From positions 1-39,797 of the forward strand of contig JAKEFK010000373.1 in the NCBI GenBank assembly GCA_022616075.1: DNA of 39,797 nucleotides, read 5' to 3'. The notes beneath the pieces were generated by a model. The model made no database searches. It was not told where the DNA came from and saw only the letters and a program-made list of their open reading frames with translations. The first letter of the stretch is position 1, and each line of letters opens with the position of its first letter. This document shows positions 7,519-15,767 of the stretch, in pieces. The position numbers and the translations under genes were made by a program. The stretch comes from a bacterium. Lineage in GTDB: Bacteria; Acidobacteriota; HRBIN11; JAKEFK01.

Positions 7519-8676
7519 CTAATCAAAAAGGATCGATTCAACAAACGTTTCAACTTCCGTCCGAGCTTTTTCAAACGTCCTCATCTTTTCTTCGAACTCT
7601 ACAAGCAAATGCGGAATATTATTTTCATCCAGTTTGTTCTTAAAGAGCACATAATCGAAATACGCCGGTTCACAGAACTTTGCTATGCAAAAAATCACCG
7701 CATCTGCTCTGGACTTCCGAACTTTTTCTAAGAGCATGTCGGAACGCGACGTTAGACAATCGTGACGGACGGATGAATAACAGCTGTCATGCAAATAACT
7801 TCTTGCCAGCGACCGGAAAGGATCATGGTTGAACTCGAGATCCTGTTCAAACCATCTCAAGCCCAAAAGAAGATCGTCATTGACGACGTAACATCCGGCA
7901 TCTTCTAGGACAGCAAGCAGCTCCAAAGGCGGTTGCTCGCAAAACGAACCCTCCAGGACAACGCGAATTCTATCCCTGGTTTTGCTTTGATTCTTACTTA
8001 ATTCCTCGATGACATTGCTCACTATCAGTGAGTGTTCCTCTGGCGGCAATATGCATCCAGCGCGGCCCAACAGATAGAAATCCGATGTGGAAAGTAAATG
8101 AGGAGCATCACTACGGAGCGCGTAGTAAAGACGTCTCATGCAGCGGCGGTTGTTGTTGTAAAGCAGAATGCTTTTTTCGAGATTCTCCGTCCTGAATTCT
8201 CGACCCGCAAGATCAGCCATGTTCTTTGCAACTCTTTTGTATTCACTGGTGAGGTAATCAACCGCTGCATCGGTCGAATTATTCTGAGGAAGATGAATGT
8301 ACTCCACGAAGAGCTGTGGATGAAAGTTTCGTTTGAAAAGAAAAGCCAGATTTCGGGCGGTGTCGCAGATCGAATGGAAAAGCATTCCGCTGAAAAGATC
8401 TAGCCGGTGTTGCAATCCAAGCTCCATGGTGCTCTTTGCGATGGAGCAGATAAACGAGCCGAACCGGGAATCGGCGTTCGTGATCTCCAGACGATTGCCC
8501 GCGCCGAAAATGGCCACAGGAAGCAAGCCGGCAGCATGCAGGATTTCTACCGGGGAATAAACGGGAAAATAGCCAACTGCCTTCCGACCTGTTTTCTCTT
8601 TCCATTGTTCAACCATTTCAAAAGCTGGATCATAGATCGCATCTTTCCAGGTCTCGATCAGAGCTTGTAGAGCCAT
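7519..8676 (-). CDS. Benzoyl-CoA reductase subunit, BcrC/BzdN-like
   Basis: This 385-residue first gene of the operon is the second catalytic subunit of the ATP-dependent aryl-CoA reductase. It is strongly family-like: GYFPVYSPVEILHAAGLLPVA, FGSFICSIAKSTMELGL, MLFHSICDTARNL, VVLEGSFCEQPPLELLAV and IFCIAKFCEP, which give conserved cysteines for a [4Fe-4S] cluster. Sizes and gene order of the four subunit genes (385, 436, 272, 269 residues) match Azoarcus bzdN-O-P-Q better than Thauera/Rhodopseudomonas bcrCBAD or badDEFG. It starts at ATG 8676 with a GGGGG-rich ribosome site about 8 nt upstream, and a sigma-54 promoter candidate lies at 8707-8722. No benzoate-CoA ligase or dedicated ferredoxin gene is in the window. 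Confidence 0.88.
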   Translation of the reverse strand: MALQALIETWKDAIYDPAFEMVEQWKEKTGRKAVGYFPVYSPVEILHAAGLLPVAIFGAGNRLEITNADSRFGSFICSIAKSTMELGLQHRLDLFSGMLFHSICDTARNLAFLFKRNFHPQLFVEYIHLPQNNSTDAAVDYLTSEYKRVAKNMADLAGREFRTENLEKSILLYNNNRRCMRRLYYALRSDAPHLLSTSDFYLLGRAGCILPPEEHSLIVSNVIEELSKNQSKTRDRIRVVLEGSFCEQPPLELLAVLEDAGCYVVNDDLLLGLRWFEQDLEFNHDPFRSLARSYLHDSCYSSVRHDCLTSRSDMLLEKVRKSRADAVIFCIAKFCEPAYFDYVLFKNKLDENNIPHLLVEFEEKMRTFEKARTEVETFVESILFD

Positions 8677-8706
8677 TTGAATACACCCCCTTCCCGGCCC
8701 CTAATT

Positions 8707-8722
8707 TGCAATATTTCTGCCA
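8707..8722 (-). promoter_or_regulatory. Sigma-54 promoter candidate for the aryl-CoA reductase operon
   Basis: On the minus strand TGGCAGAAATATTGCA fits TGGCACGNNNNTTGCW with correct GG-N10-GC spacing and two differences. It lies about 30 nt upstream of the first reductase gene at 8676, so transcription would start close to the ribosome site. Confidence 0.6.
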
Positions 8723-8782
8723 GAGCGTTTGGAGCGCAGGAGACGTCTAAAAACGCAAGAATGTATGCGGTTTGGTGTGGTG

Positions 8783-8799
8783 GCGGGCGCCTCGCCCGC
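8783..8799. repeat. GC-rich palindrome in the intergenic region 8677-9004
   Basis: GCGGGCG-CCT-CGCCCGC forms a perfect 7-bp stem with a 3-nt loop. It resembles dispersed intergenic palindromes rather than a terminator, as no T-run follows. A second GC-rich stretch follows at about 8845-8860. The rest of the 328-bp gap between the two minus-strand genes holds the sigma-54 site at 8707 and no credible reading frame. Confidence 0.5.
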
Positions 8800-9004
8800 A
8801 AATACATCGTCGCGGCAACATGGCGTTTGCGGATGAGACGTCCGGGCCGCGGGCGTTTTTAAACAGTCTCGCAGGCTCGCATGTACTCAAACGTCATTCG
8901 GACATCTTGTCTTTCTGTTTGCCATTTTTTCCGGACACAGCTATTGGTTCACGTCGCGCTTCACTACGAATAATCCGGCGGTAGTCAGGCAGAGTTTTGA
9001 AAAT

Positions 9005-9472
9005 TCAATGACTGCAGCATTGTGCGTATCGTTCTTCAGGGACATCCCGCATTTGAACAAACACGAGTTCCGTTTCTTCCGGCGTCACAGCGTGATCGAT
9101 AGCAGGATATAGAATATTCTCTTCCTTCATGTTGTGCACCGATAGCACATCCAGCAACCTCTGCTCATCAATATCGCTCGCGGAATTCATCAGCTTCACC
9201 TTCTCATGAATTGCTTCCAGATGTAAGCCAATTTGGCGATGTTCCATTCGCATCACTTCAGTCGGACCACCGTGAAACATCCCACTCTTTTTTTCAAATA
9301 AAGGAAACAATATTTCTTCTTCCCACAGAATGTGCCGTTGAAGTCCGGTTTTGAATTGAACAAAAAATTCTTTTGCCTTCGGGTAATCAACACTTTTCAA
9401 TTTCTGAAAATTCTTGAAAAGATTGTCCAGGCGATCGTGATCCTCTTCAAAATATTGTTTTATCGTTTTCAT
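9005..9472 (-). CDS. Hemerythrin-domain protein
   Basis: This 155-residue HHE hemerythrin is a close paralogue of the protein at 1280-1777. Di-iron ligands: EEDHDRLD, QRHILWEEEILFP, MEHRQIGLH and VHNMKEENILYPAID. It starts at ATG 9472 with GGAG upstream, and a near-perfect sigma-54 site lies at 9512-9527. It is the gene upstream of the aryl-CoA reductase operon, on the same strand but across a 328-bp gap, so it has its own transcript. O2 or NO binding or scavenging next to an oxygen-labile reductase is a sensible role, but that is inference. The C-terminus VPEERYAQCCSH shows what the paralogue's tail probably looked like before rearrangement. Confidence 0.87.
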   Translation of the reverse strand: MKTIKQYFEEDHDRLDNLFKNFQKLKSVDYPKAKEFFVQFKTGLQRHILWEEEILFPLFEKKSGMFHGGPTEVMRMEHRQIGLHLEAIHEKVKLMNSASDIDEQRLLDVLSVHNMKEENILYPAIDHAVTPEETELVFVQMRDVPEERYAQCCSH

Positions 9473-9511
9473 GAAAATTCACTTCTCCTACTCTTCATTT
9501 TTCTCCGTCAG

Positions 9512-9527
9512 TGCAAACGCCGTGCCG
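9512..9527 (-). promoter_or_regulatory. Sigma-54 promoter candidate for hemerythrin
   Basis: The minus-strand CGGCACGGCGTTTGCA matches every fixed position of TGGCACGNNNNTTGCW except the first T. It ends about 40 nt before ATG 9472. Confidence 0.7.
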
Positions 9528-9625
9528 GTCAATAGTCCCTCCTGAAGAATTCCGTGAAGCTGTCAGACTGGCAAAACTCCGACAACTTGTCCGCTCATTG
9601 AAAACCACTGTGCGAGGACAAGACC

Positions 9626-9641
9626 TGGTACAGGACTTGCG
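9626..9641 (+). promoter_or_regulatory. Sigma-54 promoter candidate for the Rrf2-molybdoenzyme operon
   Basis: TGGTACAGGACTTGCG has GG-N10-GC spacing and an intact TTGC box, and ends 31 nt before the Rrf2 ATG at 9673. It would serve the whole operon running to about 23068. Confidence 0.6.
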
Positions 9642-9672
9642 GGTCCTTTTATCTCGATCGAAGTGGGCCGGT

Positions 9673-10086
9673 ATGATTTACTCCAAGTCAACCCAGTATG
9701 CAATCCGGGCAATCACGTTCCTCGCCGCAAGATCCTCTTTCACCTACTGCCATCTTGAAATGATCGCGGTGGCTGAACAAATCCCGCGGCACTTCCTGGC
9801 AAAGCTCATGCAGAGATTGGCCCGAAAACGCATTGTTCATTCCATCAAAGGAGTGAAGGGAGGATTTGCTCTGATAATGCCCGCTGAAACGATCACGCTA
9901 TACATGATTGCGGATGCGATCGATGACGTGGCGCTTTCGCTAAACGAATGCATTTTTCGAGACAACGAATGTTCCGATGTTCACAACTGTCCGCTACACG
10001 ACACCTGGAAAAAGTTGCGCGACGAACAGCTTCAGTTTCTTCACACAATCTCCATAGCCGATCTGGTAAACGCGAGAATGCAATGA
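9673..10086 (+). CDS. Rrf2-family transcriptional regulator, probable Fe-S sensor
   Basis: This regulator of about 137 residues begins MIYSKSTQYAIRAITFLAAR, the standard Rrf2 N-terminus. A winged helix follows (IPRHFLAKLMQRLARKRIVHSIKGVKGGFAL). The C-terminal part has C-x6-C-x5-C-x2-H (LNEC, NEC, HNCPLH), the three-Cys-plus-His arrangement that in IscR/NsrR-like members binds an iron-sulfur cluster sensing NO, O2 or Fe-S status. The frame is open upstream, but the ATG at 9673 matches the family start. Its stop overlaps the next ATG (ATGA at 10083-10086), so it is the first gene of the respiratory operon and a likely autoregulator. The ligand it senses is not known. Confidence 0.82.
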   Translation: MIYSKSTQYAIRAITFLAARSSFTYCHLEMIAVAEQIPRHFLAKLMQRLARKRIVHSIKGVKGGFALIMPAETITLYMIADAIDDVALSLNECIFRDNECSDVHNCPLHDTWKKLRDEQLQFLHTISIADLVNARMQ

Positions 10087-12038
10087 AGACCCCTGGTAAC
10101 GATTCAAGCATGCTGACCGCGATAGTACCGGATGAGAATTACCATCGTCTACTGATTTCGTGTCAGGCCGCATGTCCGGTTCACACCGATGCGCGCGGTT
10201 ACGTGCGCGCGATTGCAAAAGGACGCTTTGAAGAAGCATACCTGATCGCACGAGGTCCGAACCCGTTTGCTTCGATTTGCGGTCGCATTTGCGGCGCTCC
10301 TTGCGAAGTGGCCTGCAGACGCGGAAAGATTCCGCGCACCGATGCGGATGGCCTCTTTGAAGGATGGGACCGACCGATTGCGATTCGCGCGCTCAAACGA
10401 TTCGCGTGTGAAGCCGCCGGCGTGGAAGCAAACGGCGCTACGAGAGCATGGGAACAGGTAAGCAATTACATTCCAAAAATTGCTGCGGATGCAGAAGAGC
10501 TGGCTACAATTCTGCGGGGATCCGTGGACGGCAGTTTTGTTCGTGCGAATGCCGAACCGATTGCTATCATCGGCTCAGGTCCGGCTGGTCTGTCTGCAGC
10601 ACACGATCTGGTTCTAATGGGTTTTCGACCGGTTGTGTTCGAAGTGGAAGCAAATCCTGCGGGGATGTTGATGTACGGCGTGCCGGAATACCGGCTTCCA
10701 CGGGATCTCATTCTTCAAGAAGTTAAGGTAATTCAGGCTCTCGGGGTCGAGATTCGTTGTGGGATGAGAGTTGGAATCCATGTGAAATTCAGCGAGTTGA
10801 GAAAGGATTATGCGGCTGTGATCATTGCAGTCGGCGCAAAACGCTCCCGTTCACTCGCGATTCCGGGAGAATCCGGCCCTCATGTTTATGGCGGAGTAGA
10901 TTTTTTGCGCTCCGTTTTTGCAGGAGAGTCTCTGTCTCTCGGCGGCGACGTGGTCGTAATCGGCGGAGGGAACGTTGCGTACGATGTAGCACGCACAGTT
11001 GTGCGGCAAGCGGCCTACGACACAGCTCGTACCGCTGCCCGGTTACCTGGAACGCGCCGGGTCCGCCTGGTCTCACTGGAGACTCTAGAAGAGATGCCGG
11101 CGGATACGGTTGAAATTCGCGAAGGAGACGAAGAAGGCGTGGAACGCGTGGGCGGTTACGGTCCGGTTCAGATCATACGCGATGCCTCCGGCAAGCTGAC
11201 CGGCATTGAGTTTAAGAAATGCTTGCGCGTATATGATGAGCAGCGAAAGTTCTCACCTGTCTTTGATGAAAACAAGCGTGAGACTCTTTCTTGTGACACG
11301 GTGCTGATCGCCGCCGGTCAGACTCCGGATCTTTCTTTCCTGGAAGATGGCGGAACGGATGTGAAGCAATTCCGCCCGGGTTGGCCGCAGGTGGATCAGC
11401 AGACATTAGCCACAACCGCGAGGGGCGTTTTCGTCGCCGGCGACCTTGCGCATGGAACCAGGCTGATGATCGATGCGATCGCTTCAGGAAAAAAAGCAGC
11501 CAGGTCGGTTTACGAATTCCTCACTGGCCGGAAACTGGAAGCCGCGCGAACAACCTCATTCCTCACAATTCGCCCGTACATAAGGGAACGAGGCTACGAA
11601 CAAATTAGAAGACAGGAGGTTCCAACACTCGACTCGGCCGATCGCTTGAAGGATCCCAGCGCGCAAGTGGAGCAAGGTTTCAACCGCGAGCGAGCGATGA
11701 AAGAAGCTTCGCGCTGCTTGGACTGCGGCGTAACGCCGGTGTTTGACGGAAATCGATGCGTGCTGTGCGGTGGATGTGTCGATGTTTGCCCGACCCTGTG
11801 TTTGAAGATTGTGCCGCTTTTACAAATTCAAGTCTCAGCGGGCGGGCCGAGCCAAACAGGACAACCCCCCTCTAGCTCCCCCCTTTATAAGGGGGGAGAA
11901 CTCCTGGAAACAGATTCGTCCGCAATCCTCAAAGATGAAGATCGCTGCATTCGCTGCGCACTCTGCGTTATGCGCTGTCCTGTAGATGCAATCGAAATGG
12001 AACGTGTCGTTTTTCAAACCGAATGGACAACGGAATGA
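10083..12038 (+). CDS. GltD-like FAD/NAD(P) oxidoreductase with N- and C-terminal ferredoxin domains
   Basis: This protein of about 651 residues is a glutamate-synthase-small-subunit-like flavoprotein. An N-terminal Fe-S domain (CQAACPVHTDARGYV, SICGRICGAPCEVACRRG) precedes the FAD site IIGSGPAGLSAAHDL. The NAD(P) site is VVVIGGGNVAYDVAR, and a GVFVAGDLAHGTRLMIDAIASGKKAA segment closes the FAD domain. The C-terminus carries two [4Fe-4S] motifs, CVLCGGCVDVCP and CIRCALCVMRCPVDAI. It overlaps Rrf2 and Rieske genes by 4 nt each, so it probably feeds or draws electrons from the cytochrome b complex, linking NAD(P)H or ferredoxin to quinone. True glutamate synthase is unlikely, as no large subunit is present. 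Between the two C-terminal clusters lies an in-frame repeat-derived stretch (PPSSSPLYKGGE). Confidence 0.8.
   Translation: MKTPGNDSSMLTAIVPDENYHRLLISCQAACPVHTDARGYVRAIAKGRFEEAYLIARGPNPFASICGRICGAPCEVACRRGKIPRTDADGLFEGWDRPIAIRALKRFACEAAGVEANGATRAWEQVSNYIPKIAADAEELATILRGSVDGSFVRANAEPIAIIGSGPAGLSAAHDLVLMGFRPVVFEVEANPAGMLMYGVPEYRLPRDLILQEVKVIQALGVEIRCGMRVGIHVKFSELRKDYAAVIIAVGAKRSRSLAIPGESGPHVYGGVDFLRSVFAGESLSLGGDVVVIGGGNVAYDVARTVVRQAAYDTARTAARLPGTRRVRLVSLETLEEMPADTVEIREGDEEGVERVGGYGPVQIIRDASGKLTGIEFKKCLRVYDEQRKFSPVFDENKRETLSCDTVLIAAGQTPDLSFLEDGGTDVKQFRPGWPQVDQQTLATTARGVFVAGDLAHGTRLMIDAIASGKKAARSVYEFLTGRKLEAARTTSFLTIRPYIRERGYEQIRRQEVPTLDSADRLKDPSAQVEQGFNRERAMKEASRCLDCGVTPVFDGNRCVLCGGCVDVCPTLCLKIVPLLQIQVSAGGPSQTGQPPSSSPLYKGGELLETDSSAILKDEDRCIRCALCVMRCPVDAIEMERVVFQTEWTTE
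11861..11900. repeat. Palindromic repeat inserted in frame in the GltD-like gene
   Basis: The core is a perfect 10-bp stem, CTCCCCCCTT (11876-11885) and AAGGGGGGAG (11889-11898), with loop TAT, preceded by ACAACCCCCCTC. A diverged copy lies at 39371-39408. It is translated as PPSSSPLYKGGE between two ferredoxin motifs without breaking the frame. Confidence 0.75.
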
Positions 12039-12532
12039 CCACGCAACCAAAAACTATCGAACAAGTAAAACGTTCACGGCTGGATCCTGAACCGATACCG
12101 CGCAGAGATTTCCTTGGACTTGCTGCACTGTGGTCCGCGGCATCTACACTTCTGTTTGCCACCGTTGGTATGTTGCGATTACCGAAAGCCGCGGTGTTAC
12201 CCTCTCCTTCAAAAAAGTTTCGAGTGGTGCTTCCTGAATCGCTTGCGCTCCATCAACCTTTTATTCCTCCTGGACGTTCCGTAGGGCTGTTCAAGGCGGA
12301 AACAGGAGTGTACGCAGTTTCGATCGTCTGCACGCATCTGGGATGCATCGTGAAATCTTCAGCGAGCGGCTTTGATTGTCCTTGTCATGGATCCAGATTC
12401 TCTCAGGATGGCTCAGTATTGCGTGGACCCGCGCCTAAAGCATTGCCGCGTCTAGCAGTCAACCGGATGTGCGATCACGAATTCATCGTTGATGAAGGGG
12501 AAATCATCGAAGCAAGTGAGGCAATGGCATGA
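12035..12532 (+). CDS. Rieske [2Fe-2S] protein of a cytochrome bc-type complex
   Basis: This Rieske iron-sulfur protein of about 165 residues passes electrons from quinol to the cytochrome c side of a bc-like complex. Cluster ligands are in CTHLGC and CPCHGS, followed by a GSVLRGPAPKALP proline loop. The N-terminus has a twin-arginine signal/anchor (IPRRDFLGLAALWSAAS, then LLFATVGML). I chose ATG 12035, which overlaps the upstream stop as ATGA like the other junctions; ATG 12023 adds four residues and is possible. The stop overlaps the cytochrome b start by 4 nt. Confidence 0.88.
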   Translation: MTTQPKTIEQVKRSRLDPEPIPRRDFLGLAALWSAASTLLFATVGMLRLPKAAVLPSPSKKFRVVLPESLALHQPFIPPGRSVGLFKAETGVYAVSIVCTHLGCIVKSSASGFDCPCHGSRFSQDGSVLRGPAPKALPRLAVNRMCDHEFIVDEGEIIEASEAMA

Positions 12533-14088
12533 ACGAAGTGGCGGCAAAGAATTCGGAAACCTCTGCGGTACGCAGATTTCTGATCAACTTACGGGAAACT
12601 CCATCACGCTTTTATCACACCATGTTCCGTTCAGGAAAACCGGAATCCGATCGCACCCGTTCCACATTCATTTTCGGCAACGTTTTTCTTCATCTTCATT
12701 CCACACGCGTGCACCGTTGGACTCTGAAATGGACCACCACATGGAGACTTGGAATCGCCGCCCTCTCTTCCTTTCTACTCACACTGATTACAGGTGTGCT
12801 GCTGATGTTTTATTACAAGCCGTATCCGGATGTCGCATATGACTCGATCAAAGACATCCATTTCGTTGTTCCAACCGGAAGATTCATTCGCAACATTCAT
12901 CGATGGGCCGCAAACGTGATGGTTGTGGTAGTCATTCTGCACATGGTCCGGGTTTTTTATACAGCTGCCTACCGGCGCTTTCGCGAATTCAACTGGGTCA
13001 TCGGAATGCTTTTGCTCGCAGTAACGCTCGGTCTTTCCTTTACAGGATATTTGCTGCCCTGGGATCAGCTTGCTTACTGGGCAATCACGATCGGAGCAAA
13101 TATTGCGCAATCACCGCGTGAAGTTACCGACGCGCTCGGGATCACAAAATATATTGATATCGGCGGGCTTCAAAAGTTGATCTTGCTCGGATCCGAAGAC
13201 GTTGGTGAAGAAGCGTTAATTCGGTTCTATCTGCTCCACGTGATGATTCTCCCACTGACCTTAACACTGCTGGTTGCTGTTCATTTCTGGCGGATCCGGA
13301 AGGATGGTGGTCTCGTTCGACCGATCGACGCCGACCTTCGTTTGAAACCGGAACCCGGGCTCTATCCTGTATTTACACAAGAGCCGAAGAAAACATACAG
13401 TCTTGGGGCGATTGTCCGCGGCAAAACTCCACAGATCAATCAAGGTCCGGAAAACACGCTGCCCGCGATGCCTCATTTGATGTATGCGGAAGGCGCAGTG
13501 TTGATGCTTGCGATTTTCATTTGTGTTCTGCTCGCACTCTTTTTCGATGCTCCGTTAAAAGAGCTCGCGAACCCCGGCGTTCCAGAAAATCCGGCAAAGG
13601 CTCCCTGGTATTTTCTTGGTCTTCAGGAGCTGGTATCGCATTCCGCTTTTATGGGAGGCATGGGAATTCCTGCGATTGTCCTGCTCGGAATTGCGTTGAT
13701 TCCGTATCTGGATCGTGAATCGGATGGAACCGGTGAGTGGTTTGGTGGACCGGGTGGAAAGATGCTGGTGCTGCGGTCAGCGCTGTTTGGATTGGGCGTC
13801 GTGATTGCAATCGAAGCTTTCACAATTCACTACGGATGGATTCGTCAATGGTGGCCGAAAGCGCCACAACTTTTGATTACAGCAATCAATCCGGGAACTC
13901 TTCTCACTCTCTTTTATGCACTCTATTCGCTATGGCTGGTTCGCAAATATGATTCCACACGCGCCGGAGCTCTTGGATTGTTCACCTGCTTTCTTGCAGG
14001 ATTCATCGTACTGACAGTAATCGGTTCGTATTTCCGCGGGCCCAATTGGGACTTTTACTGGTCCCCTTCTCAATGGCCCGGACATTAA
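12529..14088 (+). CDS. Cytochrome b (fused b6/subunit IV type)
   Basis: This 519-residue integral membrane cytochrome b is the quinol-oxidising core of the complex. The N-terminal four-helix part has the haem-ligand pattern in IHRWAANVMVVVVILHMVRVFYTAAYR and RFYLLHVMILPLTLTLLVAVHF, plus FTGYLLPWDQLAYWAITIG. The C-terminal part resembles subunit IV (NPGVPENPAKAPWYFLGLQELVSHSAFMGG), with a PWYF in place of the usual PEWY at the Qo site. About nine to ten helices are visible. An N-terminal extension of some 60 residues precedes the first helix. It is translationally coupled to the Rieske gene. A membrane partner for the downstream cytochrome c and molybdoenzyme is inferred from the operon. Confidence 0.88.
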   Translation: MNEVAAKNSETSAVRRFLINLRETPSRFYHTMFRSGKPESDRTRSTFIFGNVFLHLHSTRVHRWTLKWTTTWRLGIAALSSFLLTLITGVLLMFYYKPYPDVAYDSIKDIHFVVPTGRFIRNIHRWAANVMVVVVILHMVRVFYTAAYRRFREFNWVIGMLLLAVTLGLSFTGYLLPWDQLAYWAITIGANIAQSPREVTDALGITKYIDIGGLQKLILLGSEDVGEEALIRFYLLHVMILPLTLTLLVAVHFWRIRKDGGLVRPIDADLRLKPEPGLYPVFTQEPKKTYSLGAIVRGKTPQINQGPENTLPAMPHLMYAEGAVLMLAIFICVLLALFFDAPLKELANPGVPENPAKAPWYFLGLQELVSHSAFMGGMGIPAIVLLGIALIPYLDRESDGTGEWFGGPGGKMLVLRSALFGLGVVIAIEAFTIHYGWIRQWWPKAPQLLITAINPGTLLTLFYALYSLWLVRKYDSTRAGALGLFTCFLAGFIVLTVIGSYFRGPNWDFYWSPSQWPGH

Positions 14089-14090
14089 AA

Positions 14091-15767
14091 ATGAAAGCGA
14101 ATAAGCATTTATTACTCTGGTCCAGCATTGGAACATTGCTCATTCTGATGTGGGCAGCGTTCCACGAAAATTACTTGCAGGACTGGCGCCGCGTTCAGCG
14201 AAACATTCGCATCAACTTGCCACAGGATCAGGCGAAAGCTTTTTCCATTCAATTGCGGCAAGTTGTTGCGCCGGATGTAAAGGTGACCGATCGGTGCGTG
14301 AGCTGTCATGTAGGAATGGCGCCCGGGGAAACAGGTATCGAAGGAAATGCTTTGTACGGTCGTCATGCGGACGTTGTGCACGATTCCAACACACTGGGCT
14401 GCACGACCTGTCATGCAGGGCAAGGCCGCGCGACTACAACGGATGCCGCGCATGGGAATGTGCCCCATTGGCCGCGACCGCTGATCCCGAAAGAGTATGC
14501 ATACGCAGGTTGCGGTAGCTGCCACACTCATCTGGACGTACCCCATTACACGCGATTCACTCACGGACGCGTGTTGTTTGAGCAAAACGACTGTCTCGCT
14601 TGCCATAAACTGGACGGACGTGGCGGAACTTTGAGGCCCGGCGGCGCCGGTGGTCAGGAGGGTCCTGATCTTTCGCGGGCCGGCGCGCGCCGCCACGATA
14701 AAGACTGGTATCCGAAACATCTTGCCTCTCACAATGCTGCAACGGTTGGACCATGGCAATCTGCGTTTGGTCAAATTCCCGAAAAAGATCTGAGCGCGAT
14801 TGAAGAGTATTTGAAGTCACGCGTGGGCGCGCCCGGTTTGATGGAAGGCAAAGCAATGTTTCACTCGCTTGGATGTCGTGGGTGTCACAAGGTTTCCGGT
14901 GTTGGTGGAAATGACGGCCCTGACTTAACGTTTGTCGGACAAAGAGATCCGGCGCTGACTCCGTTTCAACATGTTCCTCCTCCACACAATCTTACAAACT
15001 GGTTCAAAGAACATTTTCGCAATCCGTCAAAAGTGGTGCCCGGTTCACTGATGCCCGCGCTCGGATTGAGCGAAGAACAAATCAACCTTTTGACACTTTA
15101 CATGTTTTCACTGCGGCGCGGAAATTATCCCGAGGCCCAGTGGCCGAAAGATCGAATTGAAGCAGAACGATTTGATCAGCGTGAATTTTCAACCGACGGT
15201 CCAACACTTTACGGAACCTATTGCGCCGCCTGTCACGGACCATCCGGTGAAGGAATGCGTTACGCGGGGATGAGTCCTTTTCCTTCTGTGGGTAATCCTG
15301 ATTTCTTGCGGCTTGCTTCCGATGAATTCATCACGGGCACAATCAAAGGAGGAAGACCGGGGCGGAGGATGCCGGCCTGGGGTGACCAAGAAGGTGGATT
15401 GCGCGCGGAAGAGATCACGCGAGTGGTACAGCATCTGCGCCGGATGAGCGGCGGTGTGCAATACCAGGGAGATTCCAGACCTGTGCGTTGGGCGAACGGA
15501 GATATTCAAACCGGCAAGAGATTGTACAGGTCGAATTGCATCCTCTGCCATGGAGAAAACGGCGAAGGAAAAGAAGGACCCGCGCTGAACAACCCGAATC
15601 TGTTGCGTCTTGCAACGGACACTTATTTGTTCGAAACGACTCGCGTGGGGCGCCGCAACACAAACATGAACGGATTTGGTGAAGGCTCTACTGTGCTGCA
15701 AGCGCTTTCCGACAAAGAGATCGAAGCGATCGTTTCCTTTATCCGCACCTGGGAGGAAAAGAAATGA
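14091..15767 (+). CDS. Membrane-anchored heptahaem c-type cytochrome
   Basis: This protein of about 558 residues has an N-terminal membrane anchor ([18 protein letters not shown]) and seven CxxCH haem sites in order: CVSCH, CTTCH, CGSCH, CLACH, CRGCH, CAACH and CILCH. The first four are in a multihaem domain. The last three are each followed by class I cytochrome c-like segments ([24 protein letters not shown] as distal methionine loops), so it looks like a fused multihaem and mono-haem chain. It would carry electrons in the periplasm between the bc-like complex and the molybdoenzyme. I chose ATG 14091, just after the cytochrome b stop; the frame is open upstream inside cytochrome b. It overlaps the alpha subunit start by 4 nt. 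Confidence 0.87.
   Translation: MKANKHLLLWSSIGTLLILMWAAFHENYLQDWRRVQRNIRINLPQDQAKAFSIQLRQVVAPDVKVTDRCVSCHVGMAPGETGIEGNALYGRHADVVHDSNTLGCTTCHAGQGRATTTDAAHGNVPHWPRPLIPKEYAYAGCGSCHTHLDVPHYTRFTHGRVLFEQNDCLACHKLDGRGGTLRPGGAGGQEGPDLSRAGARRHDKDWYPKHLASHNAATVGPWQSAFGQIPEKDLSAIEEYLKSRVGAPGLMEGKAMFHSLGCRGCHKVSGVGGNDGPDLTFVGQRDPALTPFQHVPPPHNLTNWFKEHFRNPSKVVPGSLMPALGLSEEQINLLTLYMFSLRRGNYPEAQWPKDRIEAERFDQREFSTDGPTLYGTYCAACHGPSGEGMRYAGMSPFPSVGNPDFLRLASDEFITGTIKGGRPGRRMPAWGDQEGGLRAEEITRVVQHLRRMSGGVQYQGDSRPVRWANGDIQTGKRLYRSNCILCHGENGEGKEGPALNNPNLLRLATDTYLFETTRVGRRNTNMNGFGEGSTVLQALSDKEIEAIVSFIRTWEEKK

Noticed and set aside
10083-12038. Glutamate synthase small subunit
   Set aside because: The fold is GltD-like, but extra C-terminal ferredoxin motifs, absence of a large subunit and coupling to Rieske/cytochrome b argue for a respiratory role.
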